Below, piece after piece: positions 40,161 to 47,892 of a stretch of 50,087 nucleotides of DNA. The translations under genes and the position numbers were made by a program. Positions within the stretch are counted from its first letter, which is position 1. Every line of letters begins with the position of its first letter. The DNA is from an uncultured Lachnospiraceae bacterium (GTDB lineage: Bacteria; Bacillota; Clostridia; Lachnospirales; Lachnospiraceae), in the NCBI GenBank assembly GCA_910586645.1, contig CAJUIS010000019.1, positions 1-50,087 of the forward strand. The letters run 5' to 3'. The notes beneath the pieces are model-generated. The model saw only the letters and a list, made by a program, of their open reading frames with translations, was not told where the DNA came from and searched no databases.

Positions 40161-40270
40161 TAAATTAAACTGTACCAGAGGGGACAGGGAAGGTGGAAAA
40201 TGCGGCAGAACCAGGACAGAAGCATTCCGGGCGGTTATGCCAGTTGAAAACGGACGGAAGGAGAGAAATT

Positions 40271-41095
40271 ATGAAGGCAAAACGAGTTGTGATTAAAATA
40301 GGCTCCTCTTCCTTGCAGCATCCGGAGACGGGAAAGATTGATTTTTTAAAAATAGAGCGCCTGGTACGGGAGCTGTGCGATTTAAGGAACTGCGGCATGG
40401 ACGTCTGTCTTGTCAGTTCCGGGGCGATTGCCGTAGGAAGGCTTTTTATGGGAATGACAGGGCGTCCGAAGACGATTGCAAGGAAACAGGCGTGCGCGGC
40501 GGTTGGACAGGCAAGGCTTATGATGACGTATCAGAAACTGTTTGCGGAATATCATCAGACGGCGGGACAGGTGCTCCTTACGAAAAATACGATGTTTGAT
40601 CTGGTGTCTCGGAAAAATGCGCAGAATACATTTGAAGAGCTGTTTCGTCTTGGGGTCGTTCCGATTGTCAATGAAAATGATACGATATCCACATACGAAA
40701 TGCAGTTTGGAGACAACGATACGCTTTCTGCAATTGTGGCGTCTTTGGTGTCTGCCGATTTGCTGATCCTTCTGTCGGATATCGACGGGCTTTATACGGA
40801 CGATCCCAATGCAAACCCGGACGCCAGGCTGATTCGCGATGTGCAGGAAATCCATGAGGGTTTGTATCATATGGCAAAACAGTCTACCGGGAGCGACGTA
40901 GGAACCGGAGGAATGGCGACGAAGCTTGCCGCTGCAAAGATTGCTACGAAATCCGGCGCAGACATGATTATTGCGAACGGAAAGGATATGAGAATCATCC
41001 ACAAGATATTCGAGGGGAATTATACAGGGACGTTATTTCATGCAAATTATGACGAAGATTTTTATATCAGCGATTATATAGAGGAGACATTTTAA
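40271..41095 (+). CDS. proB: Glutamate 5-kinase
   Basis: This 274-aa enzyme phosphorylates glutamate, the first step of proline synthesis. It has the amino-acid kinase fold with RVVIKIGSSSLQHPETG, CLVSSGAIAVG, NENDTISTYE, LSDIDGLYTDDPN and STGSDVGTGGMATKLAAA. It lacks the C-terminal PUA domain, as is common in the short Clostridia forms. The frame is open to 40193, but GGAGAGAAATT directly precedes ATG 40271. proA lies two genes downstream. Confidence 0.96.
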   Translation: MKAKRVVIKIGSSSLQHPETGKIDFLKIERLVRELCDLRNCGMDVCLVSSGAIAVGRLFMGMTGRPKTIARKQACAAVGQARLMMTYQKLFAEYHQTAGQVLLTKNTMFDLVSRKNAQNTFEELFRLGVVPIVNENDTISTYEMQFGDNDTLSAIVASLVSADLLILLSDIDGLYTDDPNANPDARLIRDVQEIHEGLYHMAKQSTGSDVGTGGMATKLAAAKIATKSGADMIIANGKDMRIIHKIFEGNYTGTLFHANYDEDFYISDYIEETF

Positions 41096-41098
41096 TCT

Positions 41099-41320
41099 AT
41101 GGATCAAAAGAAAATAGACCGGATCAATGAATTATATAAAAAATCGAAGGCAGAAGGGCTGACAGAGGCGGAGCGGACGGAGCAGGCCGTTCTTCGGAAA
41201 GAATTTGCGGCAAATGTCAGAAACAGTTTAAAAGCGCAGCTTGACAATATCGATATGCAAAATCCTGACGGTTCCATATACAACCTGGGTGAGAAATATG
41301 GAAACAAAACGGCAGATTAG
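41099..41320 (+). CDS. DUF896 (YnzC-like) small protein
   Basis: This is a 73-aa helical protein with DQKKIDRINELYKKSKAEGL, TEAERTEQAVLRKEF and the C-terminal QNPDGSIYNLG typical of the DUF896 family. In Bacillus a member (YnzC) is in an SOS-controlled operon, but its molecular role is unknown. It starts 3 bp after proB and overlaps the next gene by 23 bp. GGAGA lies 13 nt upstream, so translation probably relies on coupling to proB. Confidence 0.88.
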   Translation: MDQKKIDRINELYKKSKAEGLTEAERTEQAVLRKEFAANVRNSLKAQLDNIDMQNPDGSIYNLGEKYGNKTAD

Positions 41321-41909
41321 AGCAAGACATCTGAAAGAGCGGAATGCGCTGTCTTTGGAAGACAGGTCTTTTTGGTCGTCAAAAATCAGCCAAAATCTGA
41401 CAGAATATTTTAAACGCAGGTTCAAAATTTGCAGGATAAATGGCATATACGGTTATTATCCGCATGGCTCGGAAGTTTCGCTGACAGAATTATACGACTG
41501 GCTTTTAGAAAAAGAAATCCCGCTTGCATTTCCGGCAGTAAAAGGCGATACGATGGAATTTTACCGTGTGGATTCTATGAGGGATTTTGTGCCGGGGACG
41601 TTTGGGATTATGGAGCCTGTTTTTCGCCGGGAAGCAGCAAATTTTAAATCCGCATTCTGCCTTGTCCCAGGCAGCGTATTTGATCGCTTTGGGCGCCGTT
41701 ATGGGTATGGAAAGGGCTATTATGACCGTTATTTTTCTATGCATGAGGGATTGTTCCGTATGGGGATTGCGTATGCGGCGCAGGTTGAACGGGAGATACC
41801 GTCGGAGAGCTGCGACGTGAATATGTATGCGCTTGCGACAGAAGAGGCGGTTACGGAAATGCCCGCATTAGCCGTGTGGAAGAGGGAGCTTTCAGAAACG
41901 GGAGAATAG
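41298..41909 (+). CDS. 5-formyltetrahydrofolate cyclo-ligase
   Basis: This 203-aa enzyme converts 5-formyl-THF to 5,10-methenyl-THF using ATP. The basic N-terminus METKRQIRARHLKERNAL and the signature FDRFGRRYGYGKGYYDRYF (P-loop-like folate/ATP region), with earlier PAVKGDTMEFY, are clear. The frame is open to 41241, but ATG 41298 matches the family N-terminus. It overlaps the DUF896 gene, and proA begins 14 bp after its stop, so the four genes proB-DUF896-cyclo-ligase-proA are one operon. Confidence 0.93.
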   Translation: METKRQIRARHLKERNALSLEDRSFWSSKISQNLTEYFKRRFKICRINGIYGYYPHGSEVSLTELYDWLLEKEIPLAFPAVKGDTMEFYRVDSMRDFVPGTFGIMEPVFRREAANFKSAFCLVPGSVFDRFGRRYGYGKGYYDRYFSMHEGLFRMGIAYAAQVEREIPSESCDVNMYALATEEAVTEMPALAVWKRELSETGE

Positions 41910-41923
41910 AGGAGGAGACTTTG

Positions 41924-43177
41924 ATGGAGTTACTGGAAATATGTAAAAAAGCGAAGGAAACCAGGCAGCAGACCGCCGTCCTTTCGACAAATCAAAAGAA
42001 TGAAGCGCTGTATGCCGTTGCAGACCGTCTGGTCAGGCAGCAGGACGCGCTGATTGCCGCAAACAATACCGATATGGAAAACGGCAGAAAAAACGGTATG
42101 CCGGAGGGCCTTTTGGATCGTTTGAAGATAAATGAATCCAGAATTGCGCAAATGGCGGAAGGGCTGCGTCAGATTGCAGGGCTTGAGGATCCAATTGGAG
42201 AGGTGATCTCCATGAAAAAACGGCCGAACGGGCTTGTGATTGGACAGAAACGCGTACCGCTTGGCGTGATTGGGATTATTTATGAATCCCGCCCAAACGT
42301 GACGGCAGATGCGTTTGGACTGTGCTTTAAGACAGGAAATACTGTGATTCTGCGGGGCGGAAAAGACGCTGTTTGTTCCAACCAGGCAATCGTGGAAGCG
42401 ATACGGGCGGCATTAAAGGAACAGAAGCTTCCGGAAGACGCAATTTCTTTCATTACCGATACGTCCCGTGAAACGGCAAGAGAATTTATGCATATGAACG
42501 AATACGTGGATGTGCTGATTCCAAGAGGAGGGGCGGGGCTGATTCATACGGTTGTGAATAACGCCACAATTCCGGTTATTGAGACGGGAACGGGAAACTG
42601 TCATATTTATGTGGATGAAAGCGCAGATTTTGATATGGCTCTTGACATTATTTTCAATGCCAAGACGCAGAGGATCGGCGTCTGCAATGCCTGCGAGTCG
42701 CTTCTGATCCATGAGAAGATTGCGGATGCGTTTGTTCCCCTGTTAAAGAAGCGTCTTTCTGAGAAAAGTGTGGAAATCCGGGCGGATGAAAAGATCATCG
42801 GGATACTGGGCGAAGATGAATATACTGTTCCTGCATCAGAGGAAGACTGGGGAACGGAATATCTGGATTACATTGTTTCAGCGAAGACAGTGGCTTCTGT
42901 AGACGAGGCTGTTTCTCATATCAACCGTTATCATACAGGGCATTCCGACGCGATTGTTACGAAAGATTATGCGTCTGCTCAAAAGTTTTTAAACGAAGTG
43001 GACGCGGCTGCAGTCTATGTCAATGCAAGCACACGTTTTACAGACGGGTTTGAATTTGGATTTGGCGCAGAGATTGGAATCAGTACGCAGAAACTGCATG
43101 CAAGAGGGCCGATGGGGCTTCCTGCGCTTACAAGTACGAAATATATCATTTATGGAAACGGGCAGATTCGTCCATAA
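41924..43177 (+). CDS. proA: Gamma-glutamyl phosphate reductase (glutamate-5-semialdehyde dehydrogenase)
   Basis: This 417-aa NADPH-dependent enzyme reduces glutamyl phosphate in proline synthesis. The aldehyde-dehydrogenase-like fold shows IYESRPNVTADAFGLC, FKTGNTVILRGGKDA, VIPRG-type VLIPRGGAGLIHTV, the catalytic cysteine in RIGVCNACESLL, and FTDGFEFGFGAEIGIST followed by RGPMGLPALTS. The frame opens at 41876, but GAGGAGGAG serves ATG 41924. Confidence 0.96.
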   Translation: MELLEICKKAKETRQQTAVLSTNQKNEALYAVADRLVRQQDALIAANNTDMENGRKNGMPEGLLDRLKINESRIAQMAEGLRQIAGLEDPIGEVISMKKRPNGLVIGQKRVPLGVIGIIYESRPNVTADAFGLCFKTGNTVILRGGKDAVCSNQAIVEAIRAALKEQKLPEDAISFITDTSRETAREFMHMNEYVDVLIPRGGAGLIHTVVNNATIPVIETGTGNCHIYVDESADFDMALDIIFNAKTQRIGVCNACESLLIHEKIADAFVPLLKKRLSEKSVEIRADEKIIGILGEDEYTVPASEEDWGTEYLDYIVSAKTVASVDEAVSHINRYHTGHSDAIVTKDYASAQKFLNEVDAAAVYVNASTRFTDGFEFGFGAEIGISTQKLHARGPMGLPALTSTKYIIYGNGQIRP

Positions 43178-43276
43178 AAGCAAAAATACGAGCGCCCCGC
43201 TTGAGCCACGGGCTGTATGGTTAAAACTTATTTCTTGTTTCAGTTATATGACAGATAAAGGAGAAGGTCAAAAGAA

Positions 43277-44761
43277 ATGTGCAACGAAATTGATTTGGAT
43301 AAAATAGATATAAATGCGGAGCCCCCTGCAGAAGAACCGGCCAGACAGTATTACTTTATGGCAAGATGCCGGGAGTGGGTGCGTTCTTTTGAACGGAAAA
43401 ATAACCGTTCTCCTCAAGCCTGCGTGGTCAATATGGGCTGTCAGATGAACGCCAGGGATTCCGAGAAGCTGCGGGGCATATTGGAACAGGCCGGCTATCA
43501 GGAGTCTGTTTCTGAGGACGCAGATTTTGTCATTTACAATACCTGTACCGTTCGGGAAAATGCCAACAATAAAGTTTATGGACGGCTTGGCGTCCTAAAC
43601 GGCTATCAAAAGAAAAATCCCCGTATGAAAATTGCGCTTTGCGGCTGTATGATGCAGGAGCAGGCTGTCGTTGAAAAAATCCGGCACAGCTATCCGTTTG
43701 TCAATCTGATTTTCGGAACGCATAATATTTATAAATTTGCGGAACTTCTCTGCACAGTCCTGGAAATGGAGGATTCTGAAGGAGTGCGGAAAAGGGAAAA
43801 CCGCATGGTGATTGATATCTGGAACGATACGGATCGCATTGTGGAAGCGCTTCCCGCACAGCGGAAATACTCTTTTAAATCGGGCGTAAATATTATGTTT
43901 GGGTGCAATAATTTCTGCAGTTACTGCATTGTGCCGTATGTCAGAGGAAGAGAGAGAAGCCGGGCGCCGGAGGAGATTTTAAAGGAAATTGAAGCGCTTG
44001 CCAGAGACGGCGTCAAAGAAATTATGCTTTTAGGCCAGAATGTCAACTCCTATGGAAAAAATTTAGAAACGCCGGTAACGTTTGCGCAGCTTTTAAAAGA
44101 AGTGGAAAAAACGGAGGGAATTGAACGGATCCGGTTTATGACTTCCCATCCAAAAGACTTATCCGACGAGCTGATTGAAGTTATGCGGCAGTCTTCAAAA
44201 ATCTGCAGGCATCTGCATCTTCCGCTGCAGTCCGGCAGCACAGATATTTTAAAGAAGATGAACCGCAGATATACGAAAGAGCAGTATCTTTCCCTTGTGG
44301 ACAAACTGCGGCAGGCCATGCCGGACATTGCTGTTACGACAGATATTATCGTTGGATTTCCGGGAGAAACGGAAGCGGATTTTGAAGAGACGATGGACGT
44401 TGTGCGTAAAGTGCAGTATGACAGCGCGTTTACGTTTATTTATTCGAAACGTACCGGCACCCCCGCCGCTTCTATGGGAGAACAGGTGCCGGAAGAAATT
44501 GTCAAACGGCGTTTTGACAGGCTTTTAAAAGAAGTGCAGGAAATCGCGGCAAAAAAAGCCATGCGTTATACAGGCTCTGTCCAAAAAGTCCTGGTGGAAA
44601 GCAGAAACGAACAGGACGAAAATCTTGTAACGGGAAGGATGAGCAATAATTCCGTAGTTCATTTTCCGGGAACAGAGGAAATGATTGGGAAAATGATAGA
44701 TGTTTCCTTAAAAGAATGCAGAGGATTTTATTATATTGGAGAGGTATGCGGCAATGGATAG
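43277..44761 (+). CDS. miaB: tRNA-2-methylthio-N6-dimethylallyladenosine synthase MiaB
   Basis: This 494-aa radical-SAM methylthiotransferase modifies A37 of tRNAs. The N-terminal MTTase domain has three Fe-S cysteines: C55 in NMGCQMNARDSEKL, one in YNTCTVRENANNK and one in LCGCMMQEQ. The radical SAM cluster motif is GCNNFCSYCIVPYVRGRER. LGQNVNSYG, HLPLQSGS and the C-terminal TRAM domain (~430-492) complete the family architecture. About 45 extra residues at the N-terminus are usual in Clostridia. AAAGGAGAAGG lies before the ATG. The gene overlaps the next by 8 bp. Confidence 0.96.
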   Translation: MCNEIDLDKIDINAEPPAEEPARQYYFMARCREWVRSFERKNNRSPQACVVNMGCQMNARDSEKLRGILEQAGYQESVSEDADFVIYNTCTVRENANNKVYGRLGVLNGYQKKNPRMKIALCGCMMQEQAVVEKIRHSYPFVNLIFGTHNIYKFAELLCTVLEMEDSEGVRKRENRMVIDIWNDTDRIVEALPAQRKYSFKSGVNIMFGCNNFCSYCIVPYVRGRERSRAPEEILKEIEALARDGVKEIMLLGQNVNSYGKNLETPVTFAQLLKEVEKTEGIERIRFMTSHPKDLSDELIEVMRQSSKICRHLHLPLQSGSTDILKKMNRRYTKEQYLSLVDKLRQAMPDIAVTTDIIVGFPGETEADFEETMDVVRKVQYDSAFTFIYSKRTGTPAASMGEQVPEEIVKRRFDRLLKEVQEIAAKKAMRYTGSVQKVLVESRNEQDENLVTGRMSNNSVVHFPGTEEMIGKMIDVSLKECRGFYYIGEVCGNG

Positions 44762-45131
44762 GGCGTTTGGGAAAAATGACCGCGTTTTTCTCGGAACCCT
44801 GTTTCTTATTTTTCTTGTGGGATGCGCGTGGTTTTATTTTTTTAGCGGGGAAAAGGGGGCCGTTGCGAAAGTTACGATAAGCGGGCAGCTTTACGGCACA
44901 TATTCTTTGAAAAAAGATCAGGAAATAGAGATTGTGGCGGGGGAGACCGTTACGAATGTGCTTCGGATACGAAATGGAAAGGCGGATATGATTGCCGCGA
45001 ATTGTCCGGATTTGCTTTGCGTACATCAGAAAGCAATTTTAAGGCAGAGGGAAACGATTGTATGCCTTCCGAATAAAGTTGTTGTGGAAATTATCGAAGG
45101 AGAAGAGCCGGAGGTGGATGCTGTCATATGA
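44754..45131 (+). CDS. Membrane-anchored NusG domain II-containing protein
   Basis: This 125-aa protein has an N-terminal membrane helix (VFLGTLFLIFLVGCAWFYFF), then an extracytoplasmic NusG-II-like beta domain (~40-120) including ANCPDLLCVHQ and RETIVCLPNKVVVEI. The conserved Cys pair is characteristic of this small family. It is regularly found beside Gx-transporter genes, as here, often with flavin-linked redox proteins. A role in membrane redox or quinone handling has been suggested by context but is not established. A TTG at 44736 is open, but ATG 44754 (MDRAFG) fits spacing from AGAGG and overlaps the miaB stop. Confidence 0.87.
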   Translation: MDRAFGKNDRVFLGTLFLIFLVGCAWFYFFSGEKGAVAKVTISGQLYGTYSLKKDQEIEIVAGETVTNVLRIRNGKADMIAANCPDLLCVHQKAILRQRETIVCLPNKVVVEIIEGEEPEVDAVI

Positions 45132-45625
45132 GAGGGATGTCTGGAAAGCGAAAAACGGCGTTTTATGGAATGTTTCTTTCGCTGGCGCTGATCTGCAGTT
45201 ATGTGGAATCGCTGATTCCGTTTTATTTTGGCGTACCTGGCATGAAACTGGGTCTGGCGAATCTCGTCGTTGTCATTATGCTGTATCTGGCAGGGCCGAA
45301 AGAGGCGTTTCTCATTTCAGTTCTCCGTATTTTGCTGGCAGGATTTCTGTTTGGAAATTTGTTTGGCATTCTGTACAGCCTTGGCGGCGGCTGCTTAAGT
45401 TTTGCCGCTATGCTTTTGCTGCAGAAAAGTAAAAAGTTTTCGGTTGTTTCCGTCAGTGTGCTGGGAGGCATTTGCCATAATATCGGACAGCTTTCGGTTG
45501 CTTCTCTGACAGTTGAAAACTATCATGTGTTTTATTATGCGCCGGCGCTTCTGCTTGCAGGATTTGTAACCGGATTTTTGATTGGGGCTCTTGCAAAGGA
45601 AGTGATTTGCCGGATGCCGGAATGA
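45128..45625 (+). CDS. Gx transporter family membrane protein (HepI-like)
   Basis: This 165-aa protein with about five membrane helices contains FGVPGMKLGLANLVVVIMLY (the Gx/HppS-I signature PGxKLGLAN), LRILLAGFLFGN and GGICHNIGQL. The family is sometimes annotated as heptaprenyl diphosphate synthase component I, but it looks like a transporter of the ECF-substrate-binding type, and the cargo is unknown. Its ATG overlaps the previous stop (ATATGA), so the two are a translationally coupled pair. ruvA follows after 15 bp. Confidence 0.88.
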   Translation: MRGMSGKRKTAFYGMFLSLALICSYVESLIPFYFGVPGMKLGLANLVVVIMLYLAGPKEAFLISVLRILLAGFLFGNLFGILYSLGGGCLSFAAMLLLQKSKKFSVVSVSVLGGICHNIGQLSVASLTVENYHVFYYAPALLLAGFVTGFLIGALAKEVICRMPE

Positions 45626-45640
45626 TTGTTGGGAGGCGTT

Positions 45641-46252
45641 ATGTATTCATATATCAAAGGGACTCTGGAAGAAGTTGCAGAGGGACAGATTGTGGTGGAT
45701 CACCAGGGAATTGGCTATCAGATTCAGGTTTCAGGCAATCTTACAGATTTGCTTCCGCCAGTTGGGAGAGAAGTTAAAATTTATACATACCTGAATGTAA
45801 AGGAAGACAGTGTTACGCTGTTTGGATTTTTGTCAGGAGATGATCTTGAGATTTTTCGAATGCTGCTGAAAGTAAATGGAATCGGCCCGAAAGGAGCGCT
45901 TGGCATTTTGTCGGCGTTATCTACAGAGGAGCTGCGTTTTGCGGTGCTTTCAGGGGATGCAAAAGCGATTGCAAAGGCGCCTGGCATTGGAGCAAAGTCA
46001 GCGCAGCGCATTATTCTGGAATTAAAAGACAAAATGAAGATCGAAGATATTCTGGATGCAGGAACGGACAGCGCCGGCAAAGGGGCGCCCGCCGGTTTTG
46101 ACGCGGGAAAAAACGAAGCGGTGCAGGCGCTTACGGCGCTTGGGTATTCTTCTTCCGAGGCATTGTCTGCAATTGCAAAAACGCAGCTTCCGGAAGACGC
46201 ATCTGCAGAAGACGTGCTGAAAGCGGCGCTGAAACAAATGGCATTTTTGTAA
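45641..46252 (+). CDS. ruvA: Holliday junction helicase subunit RuvA
   Basis: This 203-aa protein binds four-way DNA junctions and loads RuvB. It has an N-terminal OB-fold (MYSYIKGTLEEV, YTYLNVKEDSVTLFGF), tandem helix-hairpin-helix motifs (LLKVNGIGPKGALGILS and APGIGAKSAQRIILELKD) and a C-terminal RuvB-binding domain (EALTALGYSS-type). GGGAGG directly precedes ATG 45641. A longer frame starting at 45626 adds only five residues before the family start. Confidence 0.96.
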   Translation: MYSYIKGTLEEVAEGQIVVDHQGIGYQIQVSGNLTDLLPPVGREVKIYTYLNVKEDSVTLFGFLSGDDLEIFRMLLKVNGIGPKGALGILSALSTEELRFAVLSGDAKAIAKAPGIGAKSAQRIILELKDKMKIEDILDAGTDSAGKGAPAGFDAGKNEAVQALTALGYSSSEALSAIAKTQLPEDASAEDVLKAALKQMAFL

Positions 46253-46261
46253 GGAGGCAGG

Positions 46262-47254
46262 ATGGAAAAACGTATCATATCCACGCAGGCACAGGAAGAA
46301 GATTTAAAAATCGAGACAAGCCTCCGTCCCCAGGCGCTGGATGATTATATCGGGCAGGCAAAGACAAAGGAAAATTTAAAAATCTATATCGAAGCGGCAA
46401 AGCTGCGGAATGAAGCTTTGGATCATGTGCTTTTTTTCGGCCCTCCCGGACTGGGAAAGACGACGCTTGCAGGAATTATCGCCAACGAAATGGGGACGCA
46501 TATGAAGGTTACGAGCGGCCCCGCCATTGGAAAGCCCGGGGAGATGGCGGCAATTCTGAGCAATCTGCATGAGGGCGATCTGCTTTTTGTAGATGAGATT
46601 CACCGTCTGAACCGTCAGGTGGAAGAAGTTCTTTATCCTGCCATGGAAGATTATGCGATTGACATTATGATTGGCAAAGGGGCGACGGCGCGTTCGATCC
46701 GCCTGGAGCTTCCGAAGTTTACGCTTGTGGGAGCGACGACGCGGGTCGGCCTTTTATCGGCTCCTTTAAGGGATCGGTTTGGCGTTATCCATCATCTGGA
46801 ATTTTATACGGAAGAAGAATTAAAAACGATTATTCTGCATTCCGCGGATAAACTTTCGGTTGCAATCGATGATAAGGGAGCGAAAGAGCTTGCAAGGAGA
46901 AGCAGGGGCACGCCAAGGCTCGCAAACCGTTTTTTGAAGCGGGTCAGGGATTTTGCTCAGGTGAAGTATGACGGACGGATTACGGAGGAAGTCGCAAAGT
47001 TTGCGCTGGATCTTCTGGAAGTGGACAGTTATGGACTGGATACGAATGACAGGAATATTCTTCTGACCATTATGGAGAAATTTGCCGGGGGCCCGGTAGG
47101 ACTGGATACGCTTGCGGCTGCAATCGGAGAGGATTCCGGCACAATTGAAGATGTTTATGAACCGTTTCTTGTAAAAAACGGATTTATCAACCGTACGCCT
47201 AAGGGAAGGGTTGCGACAGATTTGGCTTTTCGGCATTTCGGACTTGCAAGATAG
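46262..47254 (+). CDS. ruvB: Holliday junction helicase motor RuvB
   Basis: This 330-aa AAA+ ATPase drives branch migration. Walker A is GPPGLGKTT, Walker B is LLFVDEIHRL, sensor 1 is TLVGATTR, the arginine finger is in SAPLRDRFG, sensor 2 is in RSRGTPRLANRFLKR, and the C-terminal winged helix contains FINRTPKGR. Family length and motifs are complete. AAGGAGG lies before the ATG, 10 bp after ruvA. Confidence 0.97.
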   Translation: MEKRIISTQAQEEDLKIETSLRPQALDDYIGQAKTKENLKIYIEAAKLRNEALDHVLFFGPPGLGKTTLAGIIANEMGTHMKVTSGPAIGKPGEMAAILSNLHEGDLLFVDEIHRLNRQVEEVLYPAMEDYAIDIMIGKGATARSIRLELPKFTLVGATTRVGLLSAPLRDRFGVIHHLEFYTEEELKTIILHSADKLSVAIDDKGAKELARRSRGTPRLANRFLKRVRDFAQVKYDGRITEEVAKFALDLLEVDSYGLDTNDRNILLTIMEKFAGGPVGLDTLAAAIGEDSGTIEDVYEPFLVKNGFINRTPKGRVATDLAFRHFGLAR

Positions 47255-47272
47255 GGGAATAATCAGTATAAT
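47244..47272 (+). promoter_or_regulatory. Promoter of zapA within the ruvB end
   Basis: TTGCAA (47244-47249), a 17-bp spacer and a perfect TATAAT (47267-47272), 31 bp before the zapA ATG. The -35 lies in the last codons of ruvB, so zapA can be expressed independently. Confidence 0.55.
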
Positions 47273-47302
47273 GGTAGATATGTAAACCAAGGGGGAAACG
47301 GT

Positions 47303-47785
47303 ATGTCATCGAAGTCCAGTGCAGAGGTAATTATTGGCGGTAAGATGTATACGCTGAGCGGATACGAAGGAGAAGAATATTTACAGCGCGTAGCATCCTA
47401 TATCAATAATAAAATCAATGAATTTAACGATATGGAGGAAGTCCGCCGGTTTCCGATTGATATGAAGGCGGTTATGGTTGAACTGAATATAGCGGATGAT
47501 TTTTTTAAAGCGAAGGATCGGATTGAAAAGCTGGAACAGAATTTGGAGATGAAGGAAAAAGAAATCTATGATTTGAAACATACCTTGATTTCGGAACAGA
47601 TTAAGGCGGAGACGGGAGAGAAGACGATACAGGAGCTTGAGATTAAGAATAAAGAGCTTCTTTTGCAGAATTCAAAGCTGGAAGCGGACTTAGAGGAGAT
47701 GCTGCTTGACACGGCAGGATCGGAGGAAGAAAAGGATGCAAAGGGAGCGTTTGCATCCGATACAAAAAAATCGAAAAAGAAATAG
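47303..47785 (+). CDS. zapA: Cell division protein ZapA
   Basis: This 160-aa cytoplasmic protein cross-links FtsZ filaments at the division site. The N-terminal globular part (AEVIIGGKMYTLSGYEGEEY, then LQRVASYINNKINEF) is the ZapA fold. Residues ~70-140 are a long coiled coil (AKDRIEKLEQNLEMKEKEIY onwards) and the tail is charged and Lys-rich. It is longer than Bacillus ZapA (~85 aa), as usual in Clostridia. AGGGGGAAAC precedes the ATG. Confidence 0.93.
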   Translation: MSSKSSAEVIIGGKMYTLSGYEGEEYLQRVASYINNKINEFNDMEEVRRFPIDMKAVMVELNIADDFFKAKDRIEKLEQNLEMKEKEIYDLKHTLISEQIKAETGEKTIQELEIKNKELLLQNSKLEADLEEMLLDTAGSEEEKDAKGAFASDTKKSKKK

Positions 47786-47787
47786 GG

Positions 47788-47814
47788 GGGGGACGATTTT
47801 TCGTTCCCCTTTTC
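47788..47814 (+). terminator. Terminator after zapA
   Basis: GGGGGACGA (47788-47796) pairs with TCGTTCCCC (47801-47809), loop TTTT, then TTTTCTC. It is a strong intrinsic terminator starting 2 bp past the zapA stop. Confidence 0.85.
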
Positions 47815-47892
47815 TCTTACGGGAAAGCTTTTATGAAAAAGGATTTGGAGCTGACATGGGCTTGCCCGTTTTGTTTTAGTATGGAGGCGGAT

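Noticed and set aside
40161..40270. T-box or other riboswitch leader before proB
   Set aside because: The gap is only 110 bp, with no T-box consensus and no terminator/antiterminator pair besides the terminator of the previous gene.
43178..43276. Small gene or terminator between proA and miaB
   Set aside because: Only a weak GCCC/GGGC pairing without a T-run is seen, and no short frame with a start signal.
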